Positions 8,346 through 17,159 of a DNA stretch of 64,000 nucleotides are shown here, one piece after another (within the stretch, counting starts at the first letter, position 1; each line of letters begins with the position of its first letter). The stretch comes from Gemmiger sp. An87 (lineage in GTDB: Bacteria > Bacillota > Clostridia > Oscillospirales > Ruminococcaceae): assembly GCF_002159185.1 (NCBI RefSeq), contig NZ_NFHD01000002.1, positions 1-64,000 of the forward strand, in the 5' to 3' direction. A program made the position numbers and the translations under genes. Under the pieces are notes generated by a model. The model made no database searches, was not told where the DNA came from, and saw only the letters and a list, made by a program, of their open reading frames with translations.

Positions 8346-9746
8346 TCAGGCCACCAGCCGCAGGTGGTCTGCCGCCAGCTTTTTGATGCTGCGCACCCGG
8401 ATGCGGCGGCGGCAGGGCAGGTGAATGGTCAGGGTGCAGCGGCCCACCGCCTCCGAGAAGGGGGTCTGCATCCAGGCCAGCGAGAGGTTTGGTGTGAAGA
8501 CGCACAGCTGATGGCGGCTGAACAGACGGGTGTAGCACACCGCCATGGTGCCGTTGGAGTTGCGGGCCACGCCCTCGGTGAACCAGCCCTCCACCGATGC
8601 GGCCGTCAGACCGGCGCAGACGGCCAGCGGGACCAGCAGCAGCGGGGTGAGCTGAGGCATCTTCCACACCGATACCACACACAGCATGCCGCAGAAGGCA
8701 AGCATTGCGCCGCTCTTCCACAGAAACTGGGGCCAGCTGCGGTTGGCGGTGATACCCGCCACCGGTCTCGGGGGGATAAACTGAGGCATCAGCGCCTGCA
8801 AAAGAGCATCCCGTCCCTTGCCGTAGACCAGAATGGGCAGGTCTGCGCCGGTGTAGCTTCCGGCGCACAGAAACACCGGGTACCGGCGCAGCAGCCGGGA
8901 GATGGGGGTGACGCGGATGTCGCAATAGCTCACCGCAGAGGCCAGAATGCGCCGTTCGGTCAGATTGATGCGTCCGCCCTTGGCGAGGATTACACCGCCG
9001 CTGCGGCTTACCCGAAAGTTGGCGGTGGCCAGCAGGGTAAAGAACAGGGCGATGCCCCACAGGGTGAAGATCAGGGTGAACAGCCAGGCCACACCGGCGG
9101 GCAGAAACAGCTCGGCCAACCGTTCCAGACGGCCCAGGTTGGCCATGGCCAGCGAGCCCAGGTCCACGCCCAGGTTGTTGCCGATCAGATCCTGGGTCTG
9201 CCGGGCGCTGAAGACCACCAGAAGCGAGGTGGTGACCAGGTTGGCGCTGAGCATGGTGAAGCGCAGCCGCTCCGCTCCGGTGGGAGCGAAAAAGGAGGAG
9301 GCCGACTGCACCGGCATCAGGCATTCCGCCAGCACTGCGGCCTGGCGGCGTGGCAGGAAGAACTGTACCTGGCCGAAGGCGGCGCTGGAGGCGGCAAACA
9401 GCCGCACCCGGGTGCAGCCCACCAGCCGCAGATAGATGGGCCGGTCCAGCTGGATGACGGCCAGCTGCGACGGGCGGATCACCTGCTGGCGGTGCCAGAG
9501 GATACCCCGGCGCAGGGTGAGCTGACGGTCGGTGAGCAAGAAGCCGCACCGCCGCCAGATGACAAACGAAAAAAGCGCCATCCCCACCAGGATGGCGGCA
9601 TCCTGCCGCAGAGCCTTGGTCAGGCTGGGCAGGTCGAAGGCAATCAGCGCCTGGAGCATGGGCACCAGGCAGAGGATCAGGCCATAGCGAATGTATTTGA
9701 CGATAAAAACGATGTGGAAGCGCCCCTGGGCGCGTACAGTGCTCAT
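8346..9746 (-). CDS. Bacterial PH-domain membrane protein (YdbT-like)
   Basis: 466 residues with alternating pairs of membrane helices and soluble bacterial Pleckstrin-homology (DUF304) domains, the YdbT layout. The first PH segment contains LTDRQLTLRRGILWHRQQVIRPSQLAVIQLD split around its helices; two further copies follow. In Bacillus YdbS and YdbT are linked to resistance against bacteriocins and protonophores; a role here is inferred only from similarity. It overlaps the upstream smaller PH gene by four bases (ATGA) and has a GGAGG site. Confidence 0.8.
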   Translation of the reverse strand: MSTVRAQGRFHIVFIVKYIRYGLILCLVPMLQALIAFDLPSLTKALRQDAAILVGMALFSFVIWRRCGFLLTDRQLTLRRGILWHRQQVIRPSQLAVIQLDRPIYLRLVGCTRVRLFAASSAAFGQVQFFLPRRQAAVLAECLMPVQSASSFFAPTGAERLRFTMLSANLVTTSLLVVFSARQTQDLIGNNLGVDLGSLAMANLGRLERLAELFLPAGVAWLFTLIFTLWGIALFFTLLATANFRVSRSGGVILAKGGRINLTERRILASAVSYCDIRVTPISRLLRRYPVFLCAGSYTGADLPILVYGKGRDALLQALMPQFIPPRPVAGITANRSWPQFLWKSGAMLAFCGMLCVVSVWKMPQLTPLLLVPLAVCAGLTAASVEGWFTEGVARNSNGTMAVCYTRLFSRHQLCVFTPNLSLAWMQTPFSEAVGRCTLTIHLPCRRRIRVRSIKKLAADHLRLVA

Positions 9747-10156
9747 AGACTGCCTCCTCCCAGTGCATGAATCAGCGGGCCGGCATCCTCGTCCGAGACC
9801 GGGGGCAGGAACAGCACACAGCCACTGGTGTACACCACCAGAAGGCTGCTGTGGGTGAGTGCCAGCAGCGGGGTGCGGATGCGGCAGACGCCCGTCACAA
9901 ACCGGGTGGGAACCCGGCGGCTGGATTTGAACAGAATGCCCCGGCTGATGCGCACCTCACCCAGTGTGACGCTTCCCCGCACGGTGGACAGGTGCAGCGG
10001 CACACACACCGCACAGAAAAACAGCCAGACGGCACAAAACAGCACGCCGCCCCAGAAGGTCTGCCAGAAAACAAAGGGGGCCAGCACCGCGCCGGGAAGC
10101 AGCAGCCAAAGGGCCACCACCCGAGCGCCGCCGGCACTCGCGGTAAAACGCAGCAC
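9743..10156 (-). CDS. Bacterial PH-domain membrane protein (YdbS-like)
   Basis: 137 residues: two adjacent membrane helices (about 12-55) followed by one bacterial PH domain (TLGEVRISRGILFKSSRRVPTRFVTGVCRIRTP). The size and order match YdbS, and the neighbour is YdbT-like, the usual pairing. Translation starts at GTG 10156 after AAAGGAGG. It should sit in the cytoplasmic membrane as a complex with its neighbour. Confidence 0.78.
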   Translation of the reverse strand: MLRFTASAGGARVVALWLLLPGAVLAPFVFWQTFWGGVLFCAVWLFFCAVCVPLHLSTVRGSVTLGEVRISRGILFKSSRRVPTRFVTGVCRIRTPLLALTHSSLLVVYTSGCVLFLPPVSDEDAGPLIHALGGGSL

Positions 10157-10194
10157 GGGTACGGACCTCCTTTGTAAACAGGCGGGAAAGGGCG

Positions 10195-10860
10195 TCAGCC
10201 GTTGGCCAGGCCCCAGTCCTGCATCAATTCATGGATCGCGGTGTCCCGCGCGACGCAGAGCACCTTGTCGCCATTCAGGATCTGGGTGTTACCACGGGGA
10301 ATCAGCAGTTCGCCCGCGCGGGTGATGGCGATGATAACGGCGGATTCCGAAATGGGAATCTGCGCCAGGCTTTTGCCGTTGTACTTGAACCGGTCCGGAA
10401 TCTGGATCTCGAACACGGTGGCGGTGCCGCCCGCCAGGTTCAGCACCTGCTGGATGGCGGCGGTTTCCACCTCGCGCTCCAGAATACGGGCCAGGTTATC
10501 GGTGCTGGACACAGCAATGTCCACGCCCAGGCGGCGCAGCACCTCGGTGTTTTTGGGGTTGTTGACACGGGCCACGGTCTTTTCCACATGGAAGACCCGC
10601 TTTGCAATCTGGCAGGTGATCAGATTCACCTCGTCCCGGCCGGTTACTGCCACCAGAGCCTGGCAGCGGCCGCAGCCCGCGGCCTCCAGATATTCCACGG
10701 TGGAGCCGTCGCCCTGGGTCACAGGGATGTCCAGGTCGTTGGCCACCTGGTTGCACAGCTTGCGGTCCTTTTCGATCACGATGGGCTGGTGGCCGTGGTC
10801 AAGCAGGGTCTTTGCCATGTAGTAGCCCACCTTGCCGCCGCCGACGATCATTACTCTCAT
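10195..10860 (-). CDS. TrkA/KtrA-family K+ transport regulatory protein
   Basis: 221 residues: an RCK_N Rossmann domain with GGGKVGYYMAKTL at its start and the acidic Glu of VIEKD, then an RCK_C domain from about 135 (FEIQIPDRFKYNGKSLAQIPI). Such proteins bind NAD(H) or ATP and gate Trk/Ktr potassium channels. A second TrkA-like gene lies just upstream. A TrkH or KtrB membrane subunit is not present in the window. Confidence 0.88.
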   Translation of the reverse strand: MRVMIVGGGKVGYYMAKTLLDHGHQPIVIEKDRKLCNQVANDLDIPVTQGDGSTVEYLEAAGCGRCQALVAVTGRDEVNLITCQIAKRVFHVEKTVARVNNPKNTEVLRRLGVDIAVSSTDNLARILEREVETAAIQQVLNLAGGTATVFEIQIPDRFKYNGKSLAQIPISESAVIIAITRAGELLIPRGNTQILNGDKVLCVARDTAIHELMQDWGLANG

Positions 10861-10891
10861 AATTGATTCCTCTTCCTTGCTGCTTTGTGCC

Positions 10892-11527
10892 TCAGTCTGC
10901 GATGCGGGCGAAGATGATCTGGTCGCCCTCTTCCAGCACCGGCATGGGCTCCACCGCCAGTTCCACGGTGGTGTCGGCCCGCAATACGCCGTAGAGCAGG
11001 TCGCCCTCCGGCGGGCGGATGCGGTTCAGGCTGTAGCCCACGTCCCGCAGGCTCACCGGAACGGTGACAAATGCGGTGGTGGTTGCGCCGATGGTCACAC
11101 TGCGGGATTCCTGATCGTCCAACAGGCCCAGCAGCATGCTTTCCACCGTCAGGTTGGTGGTGCACACGGTGCGCAGCCCGAACTCCTTGGTGAAGAAGTT
11201 CTTCAGGGCGGGGTCGGTCACACGGGTGATGACCCGGGGCACATGAAAGATGTTTTTGGCAATCTGGGCCACCATGATGTTCACACTGTCGTCCGGGGTG
11301 GCGATGGCCACCGCGTCACAGGTTTCGATGCCGGCCTGACGAAGGTCGTCGATATCGATGGGAATGCCCACCGCGGCTACGCCGGAAAAATGGTAGCCGT
11401 CCACGCCCTCCAGCCGTTGAAGCTCATCCGGGCTGGAATCCATGACCGAGACCTCGTGGCCCATCTGTTCCAGGATACGCACGATATTGGCGCCGGCACG
11501 GCCGCAGCCTACAACAAGGATATTCAA
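10892..11527 (-). CDS. TrkA/KtrA-family K+ transport regulatory protein
   Basis: 211 residues with the same two-domain plan as the neighbour (GCGRAGANIVRIL, VMDSSPDEL, then the RCK_C half from about 134). It is only moderately similar to the adjacent protein, so the pair is not a recent duplication. The start is TTG 11527, preceded by AGAGGTG; the longer in-frame ATG at 11593 has no ribosome site and would add an unlikely hydrophobic leader. It is the first gene of the reverse-strand group running to 7652. Confidence 0.85.
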   Translation of the reverse strand: MNILVVGCGRAGANIVRILEQMGHEVSVMDSSPDELQRLEGVDGYHFSGVAAVGIPIDIDDLRQAGIETCDAVAIATPDDSVNIMVAQIAKNIFHVPRVITRVTDPALKNFFTKEFGLRTVCTTNLTVESMLLGLLDDQESRSVTIGATTTAFVTVPVSLRDVGYSLNRIRPPEGDLLYGVLRADTTVELAVEPMPVLEEGDQIIFARIAD

Positions 11528-11621
11528 GAAAACACCTCTTTTATAGCATAAAAAAATTGAAAAAAACAGCGAGATATGGGCCCGAAGCCCCACGGGCGGC
11601 CCACATCCTTCGATTACTCCG

Positions 11622-11627
11622 ATTATA
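11622..11627 (-). promoter_or_regulatory. -10 element (TATAAT) upstream of the trkA-like pair
   Basis: The reverse strand reads TATAAT here, about 95 bases before the TTG start. No good -35 box lies 16-18 bases upstream, so it may depend on an activator. Confidence 0.4.
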
Positions 11628-11671
11628 CTGTATTTTATCCGGAAAAGGAAGAGCCCAGCAGAAAAAGGGCG

Positions 11672-11700
11672 TTCTGTTTTGCACTTTCCTGTGGTATACT
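11672..11700 (+). promoter_or_regulatory. Extended -10 promoter of uppP
   Basis: TGGTATACT (11692-11700) is an extended -10 element. The -35 region (TTCTGT, 11672-11677) is weak, as is common with an extended -10. Confidence 0.5.
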
Positions 11701-11762
11701 GTTATGGTACCTGCCGGACCCCCGGCAGGTGACAAATGCCAGAAAACAAGCGAGGCGAAACA

Positions 11763-12584
11763 ATGGAATGGATTAAAACGATCCTGTACGGGATCATTGA
11801 AGGGATCACCGAATGGCTGCCGGTGAGCAGCACCGGGCATCTGATCCTGGCGGAAAAGTATCTGAACATGGGATTCGATGAGTCCTTCCTGGAATTGTTC
11901 CGGGTGGTGATTCAGCTGGGCGCGATCCTGGCAGTGGTGGTGCTCTTCTTCCCCAAGCTCTGGCCCTTCTGCGCGGATAAGTCGAAGGGATATATCAAGA
12001 AAAATACCTGGGTGATGTGGTTCAAGATTGTGGTGGCCACCCTGCCCGCCATGGTGCTGGGCCTTTTGCTGGACGACTGGCTGGAGGAGCATCTGTACAA
12101 CTACATTGTGGTTGCGGCCATGCTGATTCTGTATGGTGTGTTCTTCATCCTCATCGAGAACCGGCACAAAAAGCCCCGCATCCGCAGCATTGACCAGCTT
12201 ACTTATAAAGATGCGCTGATCATCGGCTTCTGGCAGGTGCTGGCCATGATTCCCGGCACCTCCCGCAGCGGCGCCACCATCGTGGGCGGCCTGCTGCTGG
12301 GGGCCAGCCGTCCGGTGGCGGCAGAGTTCACCTTCTTTCTGGCCATCCCGGTCATGTTCGGTGCCAGTGCCCTGAAGGTGGTCAAGTACCTGATGGAGGG
12401 CATGGCGTTCACCGGCGAGCAGCTGGCCGTGCTGGGCCTGGGCTGCGCAGTGGCCTTTGTGGTGAGCGTGCTGTCCATCGGCTTTTTGATGAACTTCGTG
12501 AAGAAGCACGACTTCAAGGTGTTCGGCTGGTACCGCATCGCTCTGGGCATCGTGGTGCTGGCGGCCGCCCTGCTGGGCCTGTAA
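11763..12584 (+). CDS. uppP: Undecaprenyl-diphosphate phosphatase
   Basis: UppP (BacA) recycles undecaprenyl pyrophosphate to the lipid carrier used for peptidoglycan and confers bacitracin tolerance. The 273 residues match the usual 265-280. The two signature regions are present: EGITEWLPVSSTGHL near the N terminus and PGTSRSGATIVGGLLLG in the middle, with about eight membrane helices. The start at 11763 follows GAGGCGAAACA; an ATG 27 bases earlier has no site. It is monocistronic between its own promoter and a hairpin. Confidence 0.95.
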   Translation: MEWIKTILYGIIEGITEWLPVSSTGHLILAEKYLNMGFDESFLELFRVVIQLGAILAVVVLFFPKLWPFCADKSKGYIKKNTWVMWFKIVVATLPAMVLGLLLDDWLEEHLYNYIVVAAMLILYGVFFILIENRHKKPRIRSIDQLTYKDALIIGFWQVLAMIPGTSRSGATIVGGLLLGASRPVAAEFTFFLAIPVMFGASALKVVKYLMEGMAFTGEQLAVLGLGCAVAFVVSVLSIGFLMNFVKKHDFKVFGWYRIALGIVVLAAALLGL

Positions 12585-12610
12585 GCCGCGGTGGCTGAAT
12601 CAAAACAAGG

Positions 12611-12646
12611 AAAGAGAACATCCGGCCGGGGCCGGGTGTTCTCTTT
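12611..12646 (+). terminator. Hairpin downstream of uppP
   Basis: AAAGAGAACA (12611-12620) pairs with TGTTCTCTTT (12637-12646), with an inner GC-rich stem. The T tract is inside the stem, so efficiency is uncertain. Confidence 0.55.
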
Positions 12647-12689
12647 GCAATAAGAGTTTGAAAAGGATGTTTGAACGGAGGAGATTTGC

Positions 12690-13820
12690 ATGGAAAAGGC
12701 AAAGGTTTATTTTACCGACCTGCGGGCAAAGCCCGGTATGAACCTGCTGGATAAGCTGCAGAAGCTGATCCGCACTGCGGGCATCGGTCAGATCAATATG
12801 GAGGGCAAGTTTGTTGCCATCAAGATTCACTTCGGCGAGCCGGGCAACCTGGCCTACCTGCGCCCCAACTACGCCAAGGCGGTGGCCGACGTGGTCAAGG
12901 AGCTGGGCGGCCGCCCCTTCCTGACCGACTGCAACACCCTGTATGTGGGCCGCCGCAAGCATGCGCTGGAGCACATGGACGCCGCCATGGAAAACGGCTT
13001 CACCCCCTATTCCACCGGCTGCCAGATCATCATTGCCGACGGTCTGAAGGGCACCGATGAGGCAGAGGTGCCTGTGGAAGGCGGCGAGCACGTGAAGGTG
13101 GCAAAGATCGGCCGGGCCATCATGGATGCGGACGTGATCATCAGCCTGAACCACTTCAAGGGCCACGAGAACACCGGCTTCGGCGGTGCGCTGAAGAACC
13201 TGGGCATGGGCAGCGGCAGCCGGGCCGGCAAGCTGGAGCAGCACGCCGCAGGCAAGCCCAATGTGGATCAGTCCCTCTGCCGCAAGTGCCATGCCTGCGC
13301 CAAGATCTGCGCCCAGGATGCCATCTCCTTCACCGGCGAGGGCGGCACCGCTTATATCGACCACAACAAATGCGCGGGCTGCGGCCGCTGCCTGGCTCAC
13401 TGCAACTTCGACGCCATTGGCGGCGACTACGACGCAGCGGTGGACGAGCTGAACTGCCGCATTGCCGAGTACGCCAAGGCTGTGGTGCAGAACCGGCCCA
13501 ACTTCCACATCAATCTGGTGATTGACGTTTCTCCCAACTGCGACTGCCACGGTGAGAACGATCTGCCCATCATCCCGGATGTGGGCATGTTCGCTTCCTT
13601 CGATCCGGTGGCCCTGGACCAGGCCTGCGCCGACGCCTGCAACAACATGCCCCCCATCCCCGGCAGCCAGCTGGACGACAACCTGAAGGCTCCCGGCTTC
13701 TGCAGCTGCGGCGACCATTTCATCGACTCCGCCCCCATCACCGACTGGCGGGTCTGCACCGAGCATGCCGAAAAGATCGGCGTGGGTACCCGGGAGTATG
13801 AACTGGTGGTTGTGAAGTAA
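12690..13820 (+). CDS. DUF362 protein with two ferredoxin-type clusters
   Basis: 376 residues. The first 190 form the DUF362 domain (KIHFGEPGN, HFKGHENTGFGGALKNLGMG). Next come two cluster motifs, CRKCHACAKICA near 199 and CAGCGRCLAHCN near 229, and then more DUF362 sequence (CDCHGEND, GMFASFDPVALDQA). The family is common in strict anaerobes and is thought to act in electron transfer; the exact reaction is unknown. Ala and Asn replace the usual Pro after the last Cys of each motif. Ribosome site GGAGGAG. It is a single gene flanked by hairpins. Confidence 0.85.
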   Translation: MEKAKVYFTDLRAKPGMNLLDKLQKLIRTAGIGQINMEGKFVAIKIHFGEPGNLAYLRPNYAKAVADVVKELGGRPFLTDCNTLYVGRRKHALEHMDAAMENGFTPYSTGCQIIIADGLKGTDEAEVPVEGGEHVKVAKIGRAIMDADVIISLNHFKGHENTGFGGALKNLGMGSGSRAGKLEQHAAGKPNVDQSLCRKCHACAKICAQDAISFTGEGGTAYIDHNKCAGCGRCLAHCNFDAIGGDYDAAVDELNCRIAEYAKAVVQNRPNFHINLVIDVSPNCDCHGENDLPIIPDVGMFASFDPVALDQACADACNNMPPIPGSQLDDNLKAPGFCSCGDHFIDSAPITDWRVCTEHAEKIGVGTREYELVVVK

Positions 13821-13859
13821 AAATACAATCTGTATTTTTTGAGATAGTATTACGAAAAG

Positions 13860-13902
13860 AAAATGCTCCCTCGCCGGATAAGCCCGGCGGGGGAGCATTT
13901 TT
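13860..13902. terminator. Bidirectional terminator between the DUF362 and AraC genes
   Basis: AAAATGCTCCC pairs with GGGAGCATTTT around an inner CGCCGG/CCGGCG stem. Tails are T-rich on both strands. Confidence 0.85.
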
Positions 13903-13970
13903 GCTTGCGGGAGAACGGGTGCGATGAGGCAGGGAAACCTGGGCGGATTTTCGGGCCGGGAAAAGCTTGG

Positions 13971-14855
13971 TCAGGGCTTTTTCTCAATGGCGCTGCGCCT
14001 GCCCCTTCGCCAGGCGGCGGGGGAGACGGCGAAGTACTGCCGGAACACGTGGCTGAAAGCAGCGGCACTGGTGTAGCCGTACTGCTCCGCCAGCTGCTGA
14101 ATGGTGGCGCTGGAGCGGCAGAGCTCCCGCTCAGCCAGCTTGAGCCGGTAGAGAGTGAGGAACCGGTTGGGCGAGCAGTTCATGGCCTTCTGAAAGCACT
14201 TGTACAGGTAACTCTGGGAAACATGTACCTCCTCGCAGAGCCGATTCACGGTGAACTCGGACGGCTCCATCCGGCGCAGCGCGTCGATGCACCGGTGTAC
14301 CAGCTGGGCACTGGGGTCGGCCAGGACACGTTCCAGCTCCGGGGCGGCGTTCAGCTGGCTGCGCAGCATGCCCAGCATCAGATGCTCCAGAATCAGATGG
14401 GCGGTGAGGTGGGCGCCGGGAGCCTGAGGGTCCAAATGGTCGATCAGGTGATGGGCTGCCTGGCTGTGGAATTCATCCAGCACCCCGTGCAGGCAGACCG
14501 GGGAGGAGCAGGCGAACAGGGTGGCAAAGTCGGTCTCCATTGCCGGGTCGGCAAAATCGAAATAGGCATAGCCGTATTCCATGGGCTCCTCGCCTGTACC
14601 CGACGCGGTGTAGCGCACGAAGGGGGGAACGATCAGCACGTCGCCCGGGGTGAGGGAAAACTGCAGCGCACCGGATTCAAACCGCACCTGACCACGGAAT
14701 AAAAATACCAGCTTGTAGCTTACGCCCACGGTGGTCTTGGCCGGGTGAGGCGGCGTGCTGCGAAACAGCCCCAGATGGCGGATGTCGTACCGGAAGCTTT
14801 CCAGTGTGTCGCTCAGTGCGTCCCGCACGATGGGGTTCGGCCGGAAGGCCTGCAT
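13971..14855 (-). CDS. AraC-family transcriptional regulator
   Basis: 294 residues: an N-terminal cupin-like sensing domain (about 35-110, including FSLTPGDVLIVPPFVRYTA) and a C-terminal pair of helix-turn-helix motifs (about 190-285: VNRLCEEVHVSQSYLYKCF and IQQLAEQYGYTSAAAFSHVF). It starts 226 bases from the divergent flavoprotein lipoprotein gene and is its most likely regulator. A small inverted repeat, TTCAG-N7-CTGAA at 14917-14933, lies between them. A strong AAGGAGGTGA site precedes ATG 14855. Confidence 0.9.
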   Translation of the reverse strand: MQAFRPNPIVRDALSDTLESFRYDIRHLGLFRSTPPHPAKTTVGVSYKLVFLFRGQVRFESGALQFSLTPGDVLIVPPFVRYTASGTGEEPMEYGYAYFDFADPAMETDFATLFACSSPVCLHGVLDEFHSQAAHHLIDHLDPQAPGAHLTAHLILEHLMLGMLRSQLNAAPELERVLADPSAQLVHRCIDALRRMEPSEFTVNRLCEEVHVSQSYLYKCFQKAMNCSPNRFLTLYRLKLAERELCRSSATIQQLAEQYGYTSAAAFSHVFRQYFAVSPAAWRRGRRSAIEKKP

Positions 14856-14940
14856 GGGCCATCACCTCCTTTTTCTTTATGATAACAGGATATTGCCGCA
14901 GTTGGGAATGATTTTATTCAGTTTTGGGCTGAAAATCGGA

Positions 14941-14970
14941 TTGTGTTCAAAATTTAACAACTGATATAAT
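14941..14970 (+). promoter_or_regulatory. Promoter of the flavoprotein lipoprotein gene
   Basis: TTGTGT (14941-14946) and TATAAT (14965-14970) are 18 bases apart, and TGA before the -10 gives an extended element. About 110 bases of leader follow. Confidence 0.65.
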
Positions 14971-15080
14971 CAAAGCACAGTCTGACGGTGGGAAGAACAG
15001 CGCCCGCCAAAAGACCAGCGAAACGCGGGGCCCCAACAGCCGCCCCGCCCACAAACAGAAGGAATAACGGAGGAAACCAA

Positions 15081-17087
15081 ATGAAACGCGTGATCGCAAT
15101 GCTCATGGCGCTCTGCATGGCGGCCAGCCTGGCCGGCTGCGGCAGCACCCAGACCGCTTCGTCCGCCCCGGCTTCCAGCCAGGCCGCCAGCCAGGCTGCC
15201 AGCGAGACCGGCACCGAGTACGACGCCACCGAGACCGCCGATGTGGTGATCATCGGTGCAGGCGGCGCGGGCCTGTCCGCCGCCAGCGAAGCCACCGCCA
15301 ACGGCGCCGAGAAGGTCATCATCCTGGAGGTCACCGGCAAGACCGGCGGCTCCCTGAACTACACCAACGGCAGCATGGCCTGCGCTGAGAGCGTCATCCA
15401 GAAGGAGGACGGCGTGGAGGACAGCCAGGAGAGCTTTGTGCAGGACATCCTGAAGAACGGCAGCGATTTCGGCGGCAAGCCCAACGAGGCCATGGTGCGC
15501 GAGTTCGTGGCCGAGGACATCAACGCCTTCCAGTGGCTGTGGGACAACGGCCTGAGCGAGTACACCTTCAACACCGATGCCGAGGGCAAGCGCGCTGTGT
15601 TCGCCCCCGAGCATGCCCTGTACTCCATCCCCCGCACCTATAAGACCAAGGCCAAGGATACCGCCAACTACAAGTCCGCCGCCCACGAGGTGATGGACAA
15701 GGTGGTGAAGGCCAACGACAAGATCGAGATCGTTTACAACACCAAGGCCATCGAGCTGCTGGCCAACGACCAGGGCCAGGTGCTCAGCGTGGTGGGCGAG
15801 GACCAGAACACCGGCGATCTGACCCGCTTCGATGCCTCCAAGGGCATCATCGTGGCCACCGGCGGCTACTCCGCCAACTCCAAGCTGATGGGCAAGTACG
15901 CCGAGAACGGCGCCGACTACCTGATCGGCGGTCCCGCCACCGCGGACGGCAACGGCCTGCTGCTGATGCAGAAGGTGGGCGCTGCTCTGAATGAGGAGAG
16001 CATGAGCTACATCCCCACCTTCCCCATGGGCCTGGAAAGCGCCGACAACCCCACCACCGGTACCATCGCCTCCACCTACACCTGGAAGGCCGGCGGCATC
16101 GTGGTGAACCAGAACGGCGAGCGCTTCGTGAACGAGTGCGAGTCCAACCCCTCTGTGCGTGAGGTTGCTCTGGAGGAGCAGCCCGGCGCAGTGCAGTACG
16201 ACATCTACACCGACAAGATCCTGGAGGATCTGCGGGCCAACAAGGGCGCCGGTATGTACGACCTGATGTTCGGCAGCGAGGATTCCATGGGCCACCATGT
16301 GCTGCAGGAGGCCTCCAGCCTGGAAGAGCTGGCCGAGAAGATCGGCGTGCCTGCTGAGAACCTGATCGCCACCGTGGACGCCTACAACCAGAGCGTGGAA
16401 GAGGGCGGCACCGACGAGTTCGGCCGCAGCTACGACGACAGCCGCGACACCTACAAGCTGGCTGTGAACAAGATCGAGGGCGACCACTTCTACGCCGTGC
16501 CCCTGCACGCGCTGTGCGTCATGACCCTGGGCGGCATTACCACCAACGAGCAGATGCAGGTGCTGGACGAGAGCGGCAGCGCCATCCCCGGCCTGTACGC
16601 CGCCGGTGAGGTCGTGGGCGGCATCTGGGGCAAGTTCGTGTCCGGCGGTACCGGCGTGATGGGCCCCATCACCTTTGGCCGCATCGCTGCCCAGAATGTG
16701 ATGAAGGGCGAGCTGGCCACCGGCTACACCGTGAAGGCCGCTTCCAACATTCTGGATGAGGAGCTGTTCGTAAAAGAGAAGGCTGCCAGTGACAGCCTGT
16801 TCGACATGAGCAGCGCCACCCTGACCGACGGCGATTACACCGCCACCGTGGACGGCCAGGAAGGCCCCATGACCGTGGCTGTGACCATCGCGGACGGCAA
16901 GATCGCCTCCGTGGAAGTGACCGAGAACAAGGAGACCGAGGCCATTGCCGGTCCCGCTCTGGAGAAGGTGCCCGCCGCCATTGTGGAGAGCAACTCCCTG
17001 GACGTGGACGGCGTTGCCGGTGCCACCCTGTCCTCCAACCGCATCAAGAAGGCGGTTGCCCAGTGCCTGGAGCAGGCCGCGGGCTGA
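15081..17087 (+). CDS. Extracellular FAD/FMN flavoprotein lipoprotein, fumarate-reductase-like
   Basis: 668 residues. A lipoprotein signal (MKRVIAMLMALCMAASLAGC, Cys20) is followed by a Ser/Ala-rich linker, an FAD-binding fumarate reductase/flavocytochrome c domain (IGAGGAGLSAAS near 55 through GLYAAGEVVGGIWG near 515) and a C-terminal FMN_bind domain whose attachment motif is AGAT, Thr649. Such enzymes receive electrons through membrane flavins and reduce small external acceptors. Positions that hold substrate in fumarate reductases differ: GANRLGG is GKFVSGG and HHTMGG is VMTLGG. Fumarate is therefore unlikely, and the true acceptor is unknown. The start at 15081 follows CGGAGGAAACCAA. It is probably controlled by the divergent AraC gene. 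Confidence 0.85.
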   Translation: MKRVIAMLMALCMAASLAGCGSTQTASSAPASSQAASQAASETGTEYDATETADVVIIGAGGAGLSAASEATANGAEKVIILEVTGKTGGSLNYTNGSMACAESVIQKEDGVEDSQESFVQDILKNGSDFGGKPNEAMVREFVAEDINAFQWLWDNGLSEYTFNTDAEGKRAVFAPEHALYSIPRTYKTKAKDTANYKSAAHEVMDKVVKANDKIEIVYNTKAIELLANDQGQVLSVVGEDQNTGDLTRFDASKGIIVATGGYSANSKLMGKYAENGADYLIGGPATADGNGLLLMQKVGAALNEESMSYIPTFPMGLESADNPTTGTIASTYTWKAGGIVVNQNGERFVNECESNPSVREVALEEQPGAVQYDIYTDKILEDLRANKGAGMYDLMFGSEDSMGHHVLQEASSLEELAEKIGVPAENLIATVDAYNQSVEEGGTDEFGRSYDDSRDTYKLAVNKIEGDHFYAVPLHALCVMTLGGITTNEQMQVLDESGSAIPGLYAAGEVVGGIWGKFVSGGTGVMGPITFGRIAAQNVMKGELATGYTVKAASNILDEELFVKEKAASDSLFDMSSATLTDGDYTATVDGQEGPMTVAVTIADGKIASVEVTENKETEAIAGPALEKVPAAIVESNSLDVDGVAGATLSSNRIKKAVAQCLEQAAG

Positions 17088-17121
17088 TTGCCATCCCATA
17101 TTGATTGCACAAACAAAAGCA

Positions 17122-17151
17122 AAGGAGCCGCCCAACCGGGCGGCTCCTCTG
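17122..17151. terminator. Hairpin between the convergent flavoprotein and lipoprotein genes
   Basis: AGGAGCCGCCC pairs with GGGCGGCTCCT around AACC. The reverse strand continues as TTTGCTTTTG, so it is a better terminator for the reverse gene. The forward tail is CTGTTGTG. Confidence 0.65.
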
Positions 17152-17159
17152 TTGTGTAT

